Assembly (NCBI GenBank): GCA_047967505.1
Contig: CM106538.1
Source of the DNA: Dipteris shenzhenensis
Lineage: Eukaryota; Polypodiophyta; Polypodiopsida; Gleicheniales
Strand: one strand, 5' to 3'
DNA: 64,000 nt
A program made the translations under genes and the position numbers. A model generated the notes under the pieces. That model was not told the DNA's origin, ran no database searches, and saw only the letters and a program-made list of their open reading frames with translations. Below, one piece after another: positions 23,685 through 35,128 of this stretch. How positions within the stretch are numbered: the stretch's first letter is position 1; each line of letters begins with the position of its first letter.

Positions 23685-24083
23685 TCACAAAAACCCAACA
23701 CAAACATGGCATCCTAGCACATTGACAGATAACCCCAATAAGAAGATATAATGTAGATGCACAGTCATCAACAATTGGTCCCACAAGGACACTTTCCTTC
23801 CTTGAAATTGTGAATGCAAGGATATATCTTTGCTTTGGGGATGTCTCCTATCTCTTGCAACAAATGCATGCACCGTTCCCAACAACAAGCTTGCTTGCAT
23901 TGGCATCCCCAACAACAAGTCTTCTTGCATCTCACTTGCATTGGGAACACAAGAGTGGTTGATGAAGGAAGGAAGTACCCAAATTGGTTGCTTGAAATAT
24001 GGGACAATACGCATTGTCATTGTGGTAGATTTGGAAAGAAACTGAGGGTGTGACAGACTTACCAGAAAAGAGCTTGCTACCAA
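23685..24083 (-). pseudogene. SET-domain methyltransferase fragment
   Basis: The minus strand encodes IWVLPSFINHSCVPNAS (about 23990-23934). It matches the SET-domain signature GLWxLPSxxNHSCxPN of TPR-SET/SMYD-type protein lysine methyltransferases, where NHSC forms part of the S-adenosylmethionine site. Residues after it (HAFVARD, then in the next frame IGDIPKAKIYPCIHNFKEGK) resemble the xIxAxRDIxxGEEI region and what follows, but the key Glu-Glu is lost. No N-terminal SET half was found, so it is an isolated, broken fragment of a host gene. Confidence 0.5.
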
Positions 24084-24198
24084 GATTTAATCAATACAAT
24101 GATTAGTAGCTTTGTACTCCCTATCAACTCTTCCAATGACTGGGGTTGCTTGACTTCATTTGAAAGCTGAGTTGATGTACTCTGGATTAAACAAGAGT

Positions 24199-24456
24199 CT
24201 CGAGGGGTTCACCTTAAAAACTTTTATGATACCACGTGCATTCACAAGGAGGAGTATTTAAAATCAACCTTTTGGAAAAATTTAACAAGATTGCAATAAC
24301 AAGAGGGGATTTTTAATATAACTTTAGACAAAAAGCACTTAGTTCATAAGTAAAGAGGGGTAAGTTTTATTTGGGGGAAAATTTTACTAAAGGTTTTTCT
24401 TAATGCCCCTTGAATGTATGTGATACTTACAATTTCTTACTAGTGCACCCCTTGAG
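24199..24456. mobile_element. TIR element (258 bp), near-perfect 8-bp TSD
   Basis: The ends read CTCGAGGGGTTCAC and, in reverse complement, CTCAAGGGGTGCAC. They are flanked by ACAAGAGT (24191-24198) and ACAAGAGG (24457-24464), 7 of 8 matching. Inward, TACCACGTGCATTCACAAGG pairs with ATCACATACATTCAAGG. There is no coding capacity. It is the same family as 56840-57087. Confidence 0.8.
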
Positions 24457-24575
24457 ACAAGAGGCTAGGACTATTTGCGAGAAAATGAATCAATGAGCAT
24501 AATAAAGAGCAACAGATAATAGGAGACATGTAGAGTTAATATGGCAGGTTATGCAATCATGCAATAGATGTGTCA

Positions 24576-25166
24576 TGTTAAATTATATGGCGCAGCGAAA
24601 CAGAAACTGAACAAAGAATAGAGTACACAGCAAACTGGAGAGGAACAAAATTTTCCTTCAATACTGATGTAGTATAAATGATGGCTCCGTCCACTCGTGC
24701 ACTCTCATAGTGGAGCTTAGATGGTGATCTAGACAGATACTAGGTGAAGAGCTACTAGCTGGAAGATCTGATCTCATCTGAACTGATCTGATACAATGAA
24801 CTTGGGAGGTCGCCTCTTTATAGCTATGAGGGTGGTAGTTGGATCAACGTAGTCAGTGGAACCAACTAGTCATCCATGGAATATTCAAGGAATATTTCCT
24901 ATACCGTCGCCTCGACGGCTCCCGCCCCCAAACCCCCACTAGGGGGGCCAGCTGGCCCCCAGGTCCTAGCAAGAATAAGGGGCTCCCACACAATCACCTT
25001 TCTACCATCAACGGTCTTATTGATAGACCTCATCTGACATGCAAGTCAGGATCCATCCAGTGTCCCGGGCTCACACATGGCTTCTCCTCATATGGGGGCC
25101 TTACAACTTGAGCACCTTGGACCATTGATGGTTATCAAGAGGATGGGGCATTAATTATATCTAACA
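24576..25166 (-). repeat. Solo LTR (591 bp) with perfect 5-bp TSD
   Basis: On the minus strand it runs from TGTTAGATATAATTAATG to CATATAATTTAACA, flanked by TGTCA at 24571-24575 and 25167-25171. No primer site, polypurine tract or coding region is attached, so LTR-LTR recombination probably removed the rest. The start resembles that of the D/F LTR, but the body is different. It lies between two similar 75-bp flanks (24492-24566 and 25175-25250). Confidence 0.8.
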
Positions 25167-25308
25167 TGTCATGCTCAACATAGTAGAAAGAGCAATAGAT
25201 AATAGTAGACATGCAGAGTTTGAATGGCAAGTTAAGCAATCATGCAATTGGTGAATACCAACATTACTTTTAGAGGAACAAAGAATTTGCAAACTTAGCA
25301 CATCTAGA

Positions 25309-26600
25309 GTGGACAAGAAATACTTGAAGATTGTCATTTTTTTATTGCTTATGCTTTTATATCTCAAGAGAAGGCATATGGTACCAAATGAAAGAATGAA
25401 TTTTTTTGGAACCATGGCAACGCTCATGTCAACTATAGTAAATGATGTTGCTATGAAAAGTGTGTGGGTTCATGATTTGCTGCTTCACCATATAGATTCA
25501 TGGGAGTGTAATGTATACCCATTCTATGAAGCTAAAGACTTTTGGTCACAATATCGATGTTCTAGGGCTCCCTTTGAGTGGTTATGTTCTACTATCTTCC
25601 GACCCTATGGATTTGAGGTAACTGACTTGGGACCAAATAAAAGAGTCATCTCTTTATGACATAGGGTTGCCATTTCTCTATGGCGTCTTACCCATGGGGA
25701 TAGCCAATTGTCCATAAGCTCCAACTTATTTTGTGATCAAAGTATAGTGGCAAGGATCATATAAGAGGGACTTCATATCATAACCCAATATTGGATGGAG
25801 GTGTATATCACATGGCCATATGGTGAACAGGCTAAGAAAATTTGAAAGAAATTTGAGGATTTGCATGGATTCCCTCGAGTGATAGCCTCCGTGGATGGAA
25901 GCCACATTCCTATTGTAAAACCTTTGTTGGGTGGCAATGAATTCTATAACTACAAGTCATTCTACTCCATAATCTTGATGGTAGCTGTAGATGTGGACCA
26001 ACAATTCCTTGAGATTGATGTGGGTATGTGTGGCAATATTCATGATGCAAAGGCACTTGCTTTACCCAAGATTAGGCATAGGGGGATGGAAGGCCAAATA
26101 GCTCGCGAGGGATATTGGCTATCAGGAGATACAGCCTTCAATCCCCCCAAACTAAGCCCAAACCATGGTTGATGTTCCCGTACAAGAGATCCCATGGTCA
26201 ACATATTGCTACACAATGAGCTTTCAAGTATGCCTTTAGCGCCACTCAAATATGCGTTGAGCAGGCTTTTGGAAGCTTAAACGCAAGGTTTTGAATTTTA
26301 TTGAAATGCATGGAAGCATATTTGAACACGAACATACTCACAATTGCAACCTATTGTGCCTTGCATAATATGCTTCTTGTCAAAAATGAAGTGGGAGATC
26401 CTTCATTGGATAGAGGAGGCCAAGGTTCTACTACATGCTGCAAAGTTGGGTAGTAAAAGAAGAAAGTAAGGAGCAGATGAACCCACACAGATGGTCGCAA
26501 TCAAGGTTGCCGTTACAGATGCACAATTGGATGAACTTCAATCATGTAGGAATCATGTGCTATGGCTATAGAAGCTACTTTCTTAGCCAGGCCAACACAT
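25309..26600 (+). pseudogene. PIF/Harbinger transposase (DDE_Tnp_4/HARBI1-like), degenerate
   Basis: A first frame (25309-25659) carries the N-terminal part (FWSQYRCSRAPFEWLCSTIF). After a break, 25861-26172 holds the nuclease region. FPRVIASVDGSHIPI provides the first catalytic Asp, followed by the 'VDQQFLEIDVGMCGNIHDA' block, which normally reads V.D..G.F.DV..G.PG..HD. YWLSGDTAFN holds the second Asp. Stops at 25657 and 26172 and further frameshifts break it; the tail continues in other frames to about 26600. The partner Myb-like protein and terminal repeats were not found. It would have moved PIF/Harbinger DNA transposons. Confidence 0.7.
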
Positions 26601-26874
26601 CCAAGTCCAAGTTCTACAGCCTTTGATGATGATGAGGATGTTGCTAAATCAGTAATAATTAGAGATAACCTTGCAGAATTGTTTCTTTTAAAGAAACACA
26701 TGATGGTCTCAACATTTTCTTGGGTCTAGCCAATCGCGAAACTATTTTCAAGGCCATTTTGGGGCCACGACGCGATGCGCTTCTGAGTGAATATTTGAAT
26801 TTTGTGTGGACCTGCGTTCTTGCCACAGAAATTTTTTCGATGTCATGAATGTGCACTGGCACAATAATGAGAAA

Positions 26875-27050
26875 GAATAGAAGACAACTTACTCGAAAGA
26901 AGACAATGGCAAACCAAAGTCTACGCAAGGCCACATCGAGGTGCATGCGGGTTGCAAGGCATTTGCAGGGCAAGGGTAGGTTGTAGATACTTAATCTTCC
27001 AAGATTTGATGGGCGGGAGGTGTGAAAATTTGAAATTCGTGGGAGTAGTG
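26875..27050 (-). repeat. 175-bp segment shared with 44849-45027
   Basis: Both copies read, on the minus strand, through CCCATCAAATCTTGGAAG and GACTTTGGTTTG to a GTAAGT splice-donor-like site (near 26895-26890 here). The donor position at the end of similarity to coding-like sequence suggests a duplicated exon end. No domain was recognised in any frame. Confidence 0.6.
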
Positions 27051-28570
27051 AAACTTCAGCACAACTTTTATGGCCAGTGACCATTGTGACATAATTCTTG
27101 GCAAGTGTGTTGCCCACACCTCAGTATTTAACCACATACAAGTGTGCAAAGATGAGGATCATCGTCTCCCAGAAGGCCACCATTGTCACATCATTAGCCA
27201 ACCGACATCACTTGTTGATACACCTGTGTCTTCCATAGCTCTTCCAACTCCCAATAACTCTTAAATGGGTTGCTTACCACATGGGCATGTCTGGACCTTT
27301 CCTGGTGTTGATTCACAACCTCAACATTGTCCGGCATGACATCTTTTACTACACAAGTGTCCTTCACATTGAAGCTTGTTCGTTGTCACAAGAAAACACA
27401 CATTTGTCCCAGTGGAGGTTCCCTTGTAAACTCATATTAGCACACGTCCTTGCCTCTGTTTTCCCGCCAAAGAAGCACTTCACTGGCAATATTGCATCAC
27501 AGACCCCACAAGGACCTTCATGGTAGATCTTTGCACAATAATGTCTCCCACAATGCAGCTGATGGCCACAAGGCTTCCCACAGCTCAGAGCACTGATGTG
27601 TATGACTAGTCTTTCCAAATGAAAAGAACTGGGGGCCAACCAAGGCGTTACGAGGAAGGCAAGGGTACCCAGGGCAGCACTTCATAGTGCAAATGTGTTG
27701 GCAATGGATGTTCCTTCCTGAGTTCAATGGTTTCTTGCAAGCCCCCCCACAAGAATGGGGTGTGATATAACCTAAGGCTCTAAAACTTGCCCACAATAGC
27801 ATCTATATCTAATCTGATCAGCACTTACAAACTGTGGAACACTGGCAACCAGGACACCTCCAATTTCCTGCTGTCATCTGGCTCAAAGCAGAAAGAGATA
27901 CATGTATAGAAATTGGTGCTCTTGCCCATTTCCTGACGCAAGCAATATGAATAAGGTGAATGATAATAAATCATTCATAAGGTCTGCCCGAGATCCATAT
28001 AGCGATAGAGGGTGGAGATGATGAATTGAAAGCCATGAGAGAGAGAGAGAGAGAGAGAGAGACACACACACACACACACACACGTTAAAAAGGTGGAGGA
28101 TATCTAGAGGAAACAATCTTGTTTTCACAAGTGGCATGCATTTAATCAAAGGCAACGCAAACCACATAAAATCCACAACTAAAAGGCCATAGTTTGAAAA
28201 CAATAGGTGATAGGTGAGGGCAACTCCAAAGGAAGAAAGACTAGGCATTAAAGCACTTTGACGATGGAGCCTCCAATAATAAAGAAACCTCCACTTGCAA
28301 TAACTAATGGACCAAGCCAATTGCAAAAAAAGAAGAATTTCCAAATTTCCAATAATATGGATTTTTAGCTTTGCAAAAGTAGAACCGTTGCTAAGGCTAC
28401 CCATAGGGCAGGCCAAAAATGGAGTAGCAACCTCAGCAACACCAAATAGCAGCTTCCCTCTTCACCATGTCGTAACATATCATGCACTCAACTGGTCCCC
28501 TTCTCAACTTTTCCTCGAGCTCTTGGACAAGCTGGATCTTCTTCTTAATAAGAAGATCAAGAGCTAGGCG
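27051..28570 (-). pseudogene. NFXL2-like zinc-finger gene fragments
   Basis: On the minus strand, pieces of an NFX1-type zinc-finger protein appear in order. A RING-like start CMICYDMVKREAAIWCC lies at about 28492-28443, and NWRCPGCQC at about 27858-27830. TPHSCGGACKKPL and CQHICTMKCCPGYPC lie near 27765-27660, CGKPCGHQLHCGRHYCAKIY near 27580-27525, and CEGHLCSKRCHAGQC then CGQHTCQELCHNG toward 27095. This follows the domain order of plant NFXL2, a nuclear regulator linked in Arabidopsis to stress and the clock. Stops and frame changes interrupt it, including a TAG before the TPHSCG block, so it is judged a pseudogene. The RING and NWRCP pieces are 0.6 kb apart, which could be an intron. Confidence 0.6.
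28036..28083. repeat. Compound microsatellite (GA)n(CA)n
   Basis: About 13 GA units are followed by about 11 CA units without interruption. Confidence 0.97.
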
Positions 28571-28800
28571 ACCGTAGCCACACGATATCCTGAAATCATT
28601 GCACCCCATGACACCACGCCTCGATCTTGCAATTGAAGACGTGTCCATACTGTACATATCCTGCAATGAATGGTTCCCAGGAGATACCATCTTGATTGGG
28701 TAAATCATCAAACACACGGTGTGCATATAAACAATGCCACGAGCTGCGACGTAACGTCCCGATTCCCCACCTTGTTTGACATTGAAAGGATTCGTCGCAC
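28571..28800 (-). pseudogene. PPR-repeat fragment
   Basis: The minus strand encodes AHRVFDDLPNQDGISWEPFI followed by AGYVQYGH (about 28725-28640). After a frame change, DRGVVSWGAMISGY follows (about 28632-28590). Both are hallmark pieces of P/L/S-type pentatricopeptide repeats (xxVFDxMPxRDVVSWNxMIxGYxxxG), which in plants bind organelle RNA. Only about two repeats remain, with a frameshift between them. The fragment runs directly into the NFXL2-like sequence on the same strand, an arrangement not expected for either parent gene. Confidence 0.65.
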
Positions 28801-29085
28801 CAGCAGTTGCATCCGGCGCTGATTCCGCTCTCCAAGAGTTGCTGGAATTTCATTGCCTGCCTACAGCTGCCACCCGATTGGCTCTCAAACCGACCCTCTC
28901 TCCAACTGCATCATATTCCTCATTGGTTCTGAAGTTTAGGGATCCCACAACAATGGTCTGTCTGCGTGGCTCTCTCATCCTCTTTTCGGCGCATACATGC
29001 TATCTCGCTTAGAACCAAAACTTCCTAAAGTTGGTTCTTCTACACAACCGCGCTTTCTCCTAATCTCTGGCTGTTGTTCGCCTTC

Positions 29086-31211
29086 ATGTTTCAGAGGGAT
29101 GTGGACCAATGTGAGGAGAACCGGGGGCTTCGACCACCCTACTCGGAGTCACTGCTACATGACGACGAACGTGCTGAAAGAGGCAGGTCAATGGATTGGC
29201 TGGGACGACCTGCAGACAATAGACATGAGCTTGGCGGCTGGACATGCTCTTTGTGTGCTCTTGGTATGGATGATTGGCTTCCTTGAAAAGAATCGGGTGA
29301 TTGAAATTCTTCTAGACACCTGTAACCAGTTAGTGTGGATGTGATCATTACAGGAGCATATGGGCTCATTTGCTCTGCATTATCCGGCATTGTTGGCAAC
29401 CTAGTACTTTACTTCGTGGATGTGTTGAGCGAAACAAATGCTGCGGCAGCCAATAACGTGAACTATCTCGCGGGAACTTTATGCCTTTCTTCTATCATAG
29501 GAGCTTTCATAAGCGATGCCTATATGGGACGTTTGTGGGGTTCCGTCGTATTCGAGATCCTTTCCGTTCTCGTAAGTGATTACAATCGATCCCTACAAGT
29601 TCTCGTAGCTACATCAGCATATGAAGCAAAATAATTTTGCACACTATGTACTGCAGAGTTTTGGGTTGTGTAGCTCGGCCGCTATGCTGATGACAGGCAA
29701 TGGATCGCCAAGTGCGGGTTCACGGACATGGTTGTTTTGTTCGCTATATCTTATGGTAATGGCGTGTGGATCGACCTATCCAAACCTTTCGGCGCTGGGA
29801 GCAGATCAGTTGCGTTCGCATGATCAGAGGACTCGATTCTTCACAATTTTAGCCATGATCATTAGTGTGGCAGAAATCTTTGCAACCACGGGCATAACCT
29901 ACCTTGACAACAAGGAGCTTTGGGTTTTGAGCTTCTGGCTTTGCACGGGAGAAGCAGCCGCCGGACTGATCTTGAGTCTTTATGCAGCAAGAAAGTGTCG
30001 ACAATACCGAGTAGGAGGCAATCCACTTGTGCGAGTGGCTCAGGTGGTGGTGGCGGCCACAAGGAATCGGAAGCGGAAGGGTTCAGGATTATTGCACGAG
30101 GCGAAAGGGAAGCTTTCAGCGATCCCAGGCTGTCGGAAACTTCCGCATACTTATACCTTCAGGTGACTGAAACAAGGTTTCGATGCGGTTGAACGAAGGT
30201 AGCCAGCTGGGCAGCGACATATGATAGGGGGGCAATGAGAGGAGGCAAAGTGGGGTGAATTGAATTTGCAAGGAAAGACTTGACGTAAGCGAGCTGGCAG
30301 GTATTTGGACAAAGCTGCAGCGCTGACGATATGCGAAGGAGGAAAGCAGGAGGAGGCGGAGAGTCCATCGCCATGGCGATTGTGCACGGTGACGCAGGTG
30401 GAGGAGGTGAAGTGCCTGTTGCGAGTGCTTCCCGTGGGCCTGGCATGCGCGTCTGTGGAGGCGAGTTCTTCGACCTTTTATCAATGATCATATTCTTTAC
30501 CTTTTTGTGATTTGATACCAGCTTTGTCTTATCGTGAATGAAGAACTTCTTTCTTCCTGCTCACAGGTTGTATGTGCTCAGAATAACACGCTCTTCATTG
30601 AGCAAGCGGCATTGATGGATCAGAGGGTGGGTACAGGCCTCACCATAGCACCCGCATCCATGCAGTTGTTAAACACAGCAGGAGCCCTACTTACGGGCTT
30701 CCTCTACAATGCATTTGGTGCTCGCCTACTCCATGGCTACGTGACGTCCCTCCACATGCAAGGCTTAGCCATGGTTGTTAGCATCGCCTCCATGGTCATA
30801 GCCGCCCTAGTGGAGGCCCATCGCCTGCATATTGCCCACGAGGGGCGTCTCATCTCTATCATGTGGCTCATTCCTCAATTCTTCTTGTCTGGTGTGTCCA
30901 TCAACCTTCTATATGCTGGTTCCCTTGATTTCTTCTATAATGAGGTCTCCGATGGCATGCGCACGATTAGCACCTCCTTAAGCACACTCTTCTTGGGCTC
31001 TGGCAACTACTTGAGTTCCATCTTCATCATCATTATTACAACTATCACCACTCAAGGTGGTCAATTAGGATGGATCCCTAAGGATTTGAACGATGGCCAC
31101 GTCGATTACGTTTATTGGTTCCTTGCTTGTTTCTTAAGTTGTGCTTTGGCCTTGTATGCCACATATGCTCATTTCTACACATACATTTCAAGTAGATATG
31201 AACAACCTTGA
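29086..31211 (+). CDS. NPF (NRT1/PTR family) membrane transporter, five exons
   Basis: Predicted exons are 29086-29263, 29354-29571, 29657-30162, 30301-30454 and 30567-31211. All introns are GT-AG (90, 85, 138 and 112 bp) and the joined length is 1701 nt, giving 566 residues, normal for the family. It should be a 12-helix plasma- or inner-membrane carrier of the POT/MFS superfamily, moving nitrate, peptides or other small anions. Family signatures: AAAANNVNYLAGT and GAFISDAYMGRLWG early, SALGADQL, GGNPLVRVAQVVVAATR, YLDKAA and PWRLCTVTQVEEVKCLLRVLP in the middle. Near the end are SLDFFYNEVSDGMRTISTSL, LGSGNYLSS and GWIPKDLNDGHVDYVYW. The helix-1 EXXER proton-coupling motif is not present at its usual place. 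The start is the first in-frame ATG in good context. Some features recall NPF7/NPF2, but the subfamily and substrate are not settled. Donor choice for intron 4 rests on phase and alignment. Confidence 0.87.
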
Positions 31212-32284
31212 ATGGGATTTCGAAGACATCTTTTGTAATTATCACATCAAGTCCTAATGGCAGCTACATTGTCCATTACATAAAGGCCTTGTGGCACCTT
31301 GGCCATCTACCTAAATGTCCATGTCATGTTTACAGTTACAAAAAATCAATCGACTTGAACAAGTCTTTAACATTATTTAAGAGAGAAATTTTAATAGTTA
31401 TTTATAAAAGTGGATTTGGCCACTTCAAACAGGGGGCTTTTTCATGTTTTTTACTTTGTCAAAATGATAGGTGTTGGTATAGCGTCAATTCTTTTTGGAA
31501 GTAAGCATCAATATATTTTGCCTTAAATTAAAGAATGAAATTTGGTTTCTATTTTTGCAAAAGCTTTACCTTGCATTGTTTTGTGAGGGCACATGTAGGT
31601 TTCCATCCTACTTTATCCCATGTTGAAAGTGTAGAGTTAAAATTCTATTCCTAGCTAATAGAATACTTTTTTCCACTCACCAAGCTTTGTCTTTTATGTT
31701 GAGTGATTTGGAGGGTGTATCATAAAAGAAATGCTAAAATATGATTCATTAGTATTCTTCACATGCATGGATATTATATGTTCTCCAAATATCGAGCTGC
31801 TCTGCACTTGTCAAATACCACCAGTCAATCATTGTGTTCAAGCTTCGCACTCAAGGCTTTCTTGCTTCATGAAAACCTCATCAGCAAGGCTATTCTTGTG
31901 TAATCTTAAATAGAAATCCATGTGATCCATTTAAAGTTTAGGCCCGCTAGCAACGCTAGCACATAGCTAGAAGTTGGTCATGGTGGGGAGGTGGTAGCTT
32001 GATGTATAGGAATTACTCACAAGAAGTTTTTGCTATTTTTACTATTATAGAAGTATTGCTAGTTCTTATTAGTAGCTTTCACCCATTCCCCACCAACAAG
32101 AGGAAAACTTGGAATATCATTCACCCCTCATTCACCCTCACTTTAGATTTCATACAAATATTGACACAAAATCCATCATTAGGAACATAATCCAAAGCTA
32201 GTAGAAGTAAATCCATGCCAGTGACATGAATTTAGTTTTGATCTAGTTTTGATGTGCATTCTAGACAATGATACTTCTCCTTCA
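31212..32284. other. Downstream of the NPF gene, no gene seen
   Basis: AT-rich, without long frames; it probably includes the 3' UTR. No clear AATAAA close to the stop was found. An AATTAAAG-like word lies near 31525. Confidence 0.5.
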
Positions 32285-33235
32285 TTAGGGGATAAATGGG
32301 GTCTCAAAAGGGCCTCCAATTAGTGTTTTCTAATTTCAAGGGATTAGAGAGGGATTTGAGGTGTACCAATGAGAGTGCTCCTTTGTGTGGGGCAATGGTA
32401 TGTTGGGATGGAGGGATAGCAGGCATGCAGAGATCCCCTATTGGCTATTCCTCTTGAATTGGGGACCACCCAAACCATCCTCCCCCCCTTAACCCATGCT
32501 TGACCACCCTCCCATGTGCACCCACCCCAAATCAGCCCCAAATCTCATTTCAGTCTTTGTGGGCCCTTGTGGGCGAATTTCTCTTATCCTTGGGTGTATT
32601 GCAGCTCTGTCCCTTCTTTCTCTATTCCTTTGATCTGGTCCAACTACCCTCTCCCTCCATTATGGGACCTTTTGGACGAATTTCTTTTGTCCTTTAGCCT
32701 ACTGCTGCAGGCCTGTCCCCTTTCTCTGCTCCTCTACTCTAGTCTAATCGCCCTCTCCCTCCATTGTGGGACCTTTTGGACAAATTTCTTTTATCTTCTA
32801 GCCTAATGTAGGCCTGCCCCCTCTCTCTCTTCTCCTCTACTCTAGTCCAACTGCTCTCTCCCTCCATTTTTAAAAATTTGGGTTGCAGCACCTCCTACAA
32901 CTGGTCTTCTCTCTCCTCCTCTTCTCACTATTTCTGTGCCTCCTCTTGCTCTACCTTCGCCTTGTCTTTCCTCTCTTGATTTGCCCTCTCTTGCTCTATG
33001 GCCTCTTACTCAGCCCTCTCCTAAAGTTCTCTTTCCCTTCTGTAGGTGCTTTTCCTTCTGGTATAGGTGCTCTTTTCCCTCCTTTAGGCACTTTTCCTTC
33101 TACTACAACAATTGTTTGCCCTCCTATAGGTGCTCTCTCCCTCTTGCTTTTCCCTCTCATATAGGATACAATTGCTCTTTCCCCTCCTATAGCTATTGTT
33201 TTCCCAACATGCATGGTCTGGAACACAGTTTCACA
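32285..33235. repeat. Dispersed repeat family S, copy 2, with 105-bp tandem units
   Basis: It starts TTAGGGGATAAATGGGGTCT, like 13169 and 46127. From 32609 a unit containing CTCCCTCCATT(A/G)TGGGACC and TTTGGACAAATTTC repeats at 32609, 32714 and 32814 (periods about 105 and 100 bp). The C/T-rich remainder yields Leu/Ser/Pro-rich frames that are not treated as genes. Confidence 0.7.
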
Positions 33236-33467
33236 AGATGGCAATGATGTGAGCTCTAGTATATTCTGGATGCATGGTCATCAAGATATTGACACAAGCT
33301 GGCAATATTGTGAGCTCCAGTGTGTTGTAGAGGCATGGTTAAGAACAAAGTGACCAAAGTGACCAAAGCTGGCAATATTGTGAGCTCTAGTGTGTTCTAG
33401 AGGCATGGTCAGGAAGAAAGTGATAGAAGTTGACACTACTGTGAGCTCTAGTGTGTTCCAAAACATG
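33236..33467. repeat. 61-bp minisatellite, about 3.7 copies
   Basis: The unit contains GGCAATATTGTGAGCTCTAG, then TGTGTTCTAGAGGCATGGTC. Copies start near 33236, 33297, 33367 and 33428. The second unit has an extra duplicated AAGTGACCA. Confidence 0.8.
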
Positions 33468-35128
33468 AAAAATGCATTGGATGACTTGAACTTACAATTT
33501 TACTAACTAGATAGTCATGGAACATTTTGCCAAGGGTCCACATAAGCTTTCCAAGAGGAAAGATGTATTTCTATGTACCTTCCTTGCCTATCTTCTTTAC
33601 AAGTGTAGGTGTCAAGTGCCTATTTTAACATAGGAGTGGGAAGTAGTGGAATCTTTGATATAACTGACAATGGACTATCTCTAAGTTATGTGCAAGAATA
33701 CCTTTTAGTCATGGACAACGAAATGTATAGTCCTTCAACTTTACTTGAAATGGTGAAATGGTAGGCAAGAATCTAGAGAAATGTATGAAAAATGTCCATT
33801 TTATCCCTCATGCAACATCAAACAATGTGTTTGACTAGTATAGGCTATTTATAAATTGTAGGTTGGGCATTTTGGCATTTCCATAGGTTTTCTTCATGAC
33901 TTGGAGGACATTAAAAACATTGATGCATTTATTTTGATGGTTTTATTGTGTGGTTTCGTGTCCTAAGTTTTCAAGTAATATGTATAAAGTTTTCATGCCT
34001 AAAGTTTTCATGTCTAAAATTTACAGTTTATACCTATTTGCCTTGCTTGCATCATGCAAAGGTCAATAAACACTGGAAGAGAGGAAAATTTTTGGAGAAT
34101 AATCATGATTGAAGGAGACAATGCTATGATGGTAAGCATCCTATGTATTGATTAATATTTTATGGTCTTTTAATGTAATGTGCTTTGTTAGGTCTGCTAA
34201 TGTAATGGTTGTTGAATTGATGCAGGAGGTGTTTGAGATTAAGGAGTTATCTCCTCGACATGCCAACTTTCATAGCACATTTGGTTGAAATCACTCATTA
34301 GTGCACTATATTAGTTGAGTAGGAGGATACGCTATGGTCTTCCACATCCAATTTTTAGAATGTCCTACTTAACTACTGAAGTGCATCAAAGTATTGACAG
34401 CTTGATCATTGTGATCCACATTACATGGCTTCCCCTATTGCATTGTATCCAATTGGCAATGGTGTAAAAAACTTTGTGCTTGGCTACCCTGAGAGGAGAG
34501 CCTTAATGGTATTTGTATTAGGATCTTACTTGGGGATTTCAAAAGCCTCATTTTTCTATGTATTAGATGTAGCAAAGAGGAGGTACAGGCTATAAAGAGT
34601 CTTTGTATTTGAATGGAGAGATTATAATACAAAAATGTACATTTAATCACATTCTCTTCCTTGCAAGATACCATGTCATAAGCAATAAATTTGATTTAGT
34701 CATGGTTAAATTTTGAATGTTTTGTTAATGCAATATAAGGTAATGTTGCTTTGAATTGTAGAGTATTGAATACACCACCTCCAAGTTTGTTGTGTAGATC
34801 TACATGAACCTTTTATATGCAAACTTGTCCCTTATCCTTCATTTGTATCCAAAGTAATTACAAATTTATGACCCCCTCAACTTGTGACTGATTTTTAAAT
34901 GTCTTCTACATTGAAATTGAACATTTGGGTCCATTCAAATATCATAGAGCTACTCATGCTCTTGATTGTGAACTATAAATATTTGCAATCGGAGTTATAG
35001 CGCAAAAGTTATAGCTATTTTACTATTCTCTTCATATTCCATGCAATTAAGTTCTATTACTTGTATATTTTTTTTTATAGAACTAATTTAGGAAAATATT
35101 ATGAATATTCCAAGTCAAAAAAATATTC
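33468..35128. other. Intergenic, one short coding-like match
   Basis: At about 33507-33565 the sequence (ATAGTCATGGA..., AAGGGTCCACATAAGCTT) matches 38133-38195, where it lies in an open frame. This suggests a duplicated, decayed piece of the same unknown gene. The rest is AT-rich without recognisable genes. Confidence 0.45.

Noticed and set aside
26659-27117. Minus-strand frame of 152 codons as a gene
   Set aside because: It reads across the duplicated 175-bp segment and its splice donor in a frame with no known domain; treated as non-coding or exon remnant.
32883-33247. Leu/Ser/Pro-rich frames of 93-103 codons
   Set aside because: They lie in the C/T-rich part of dispersed repeat S; no domain, and the sister copy at 13.5 kb does not conserve them.
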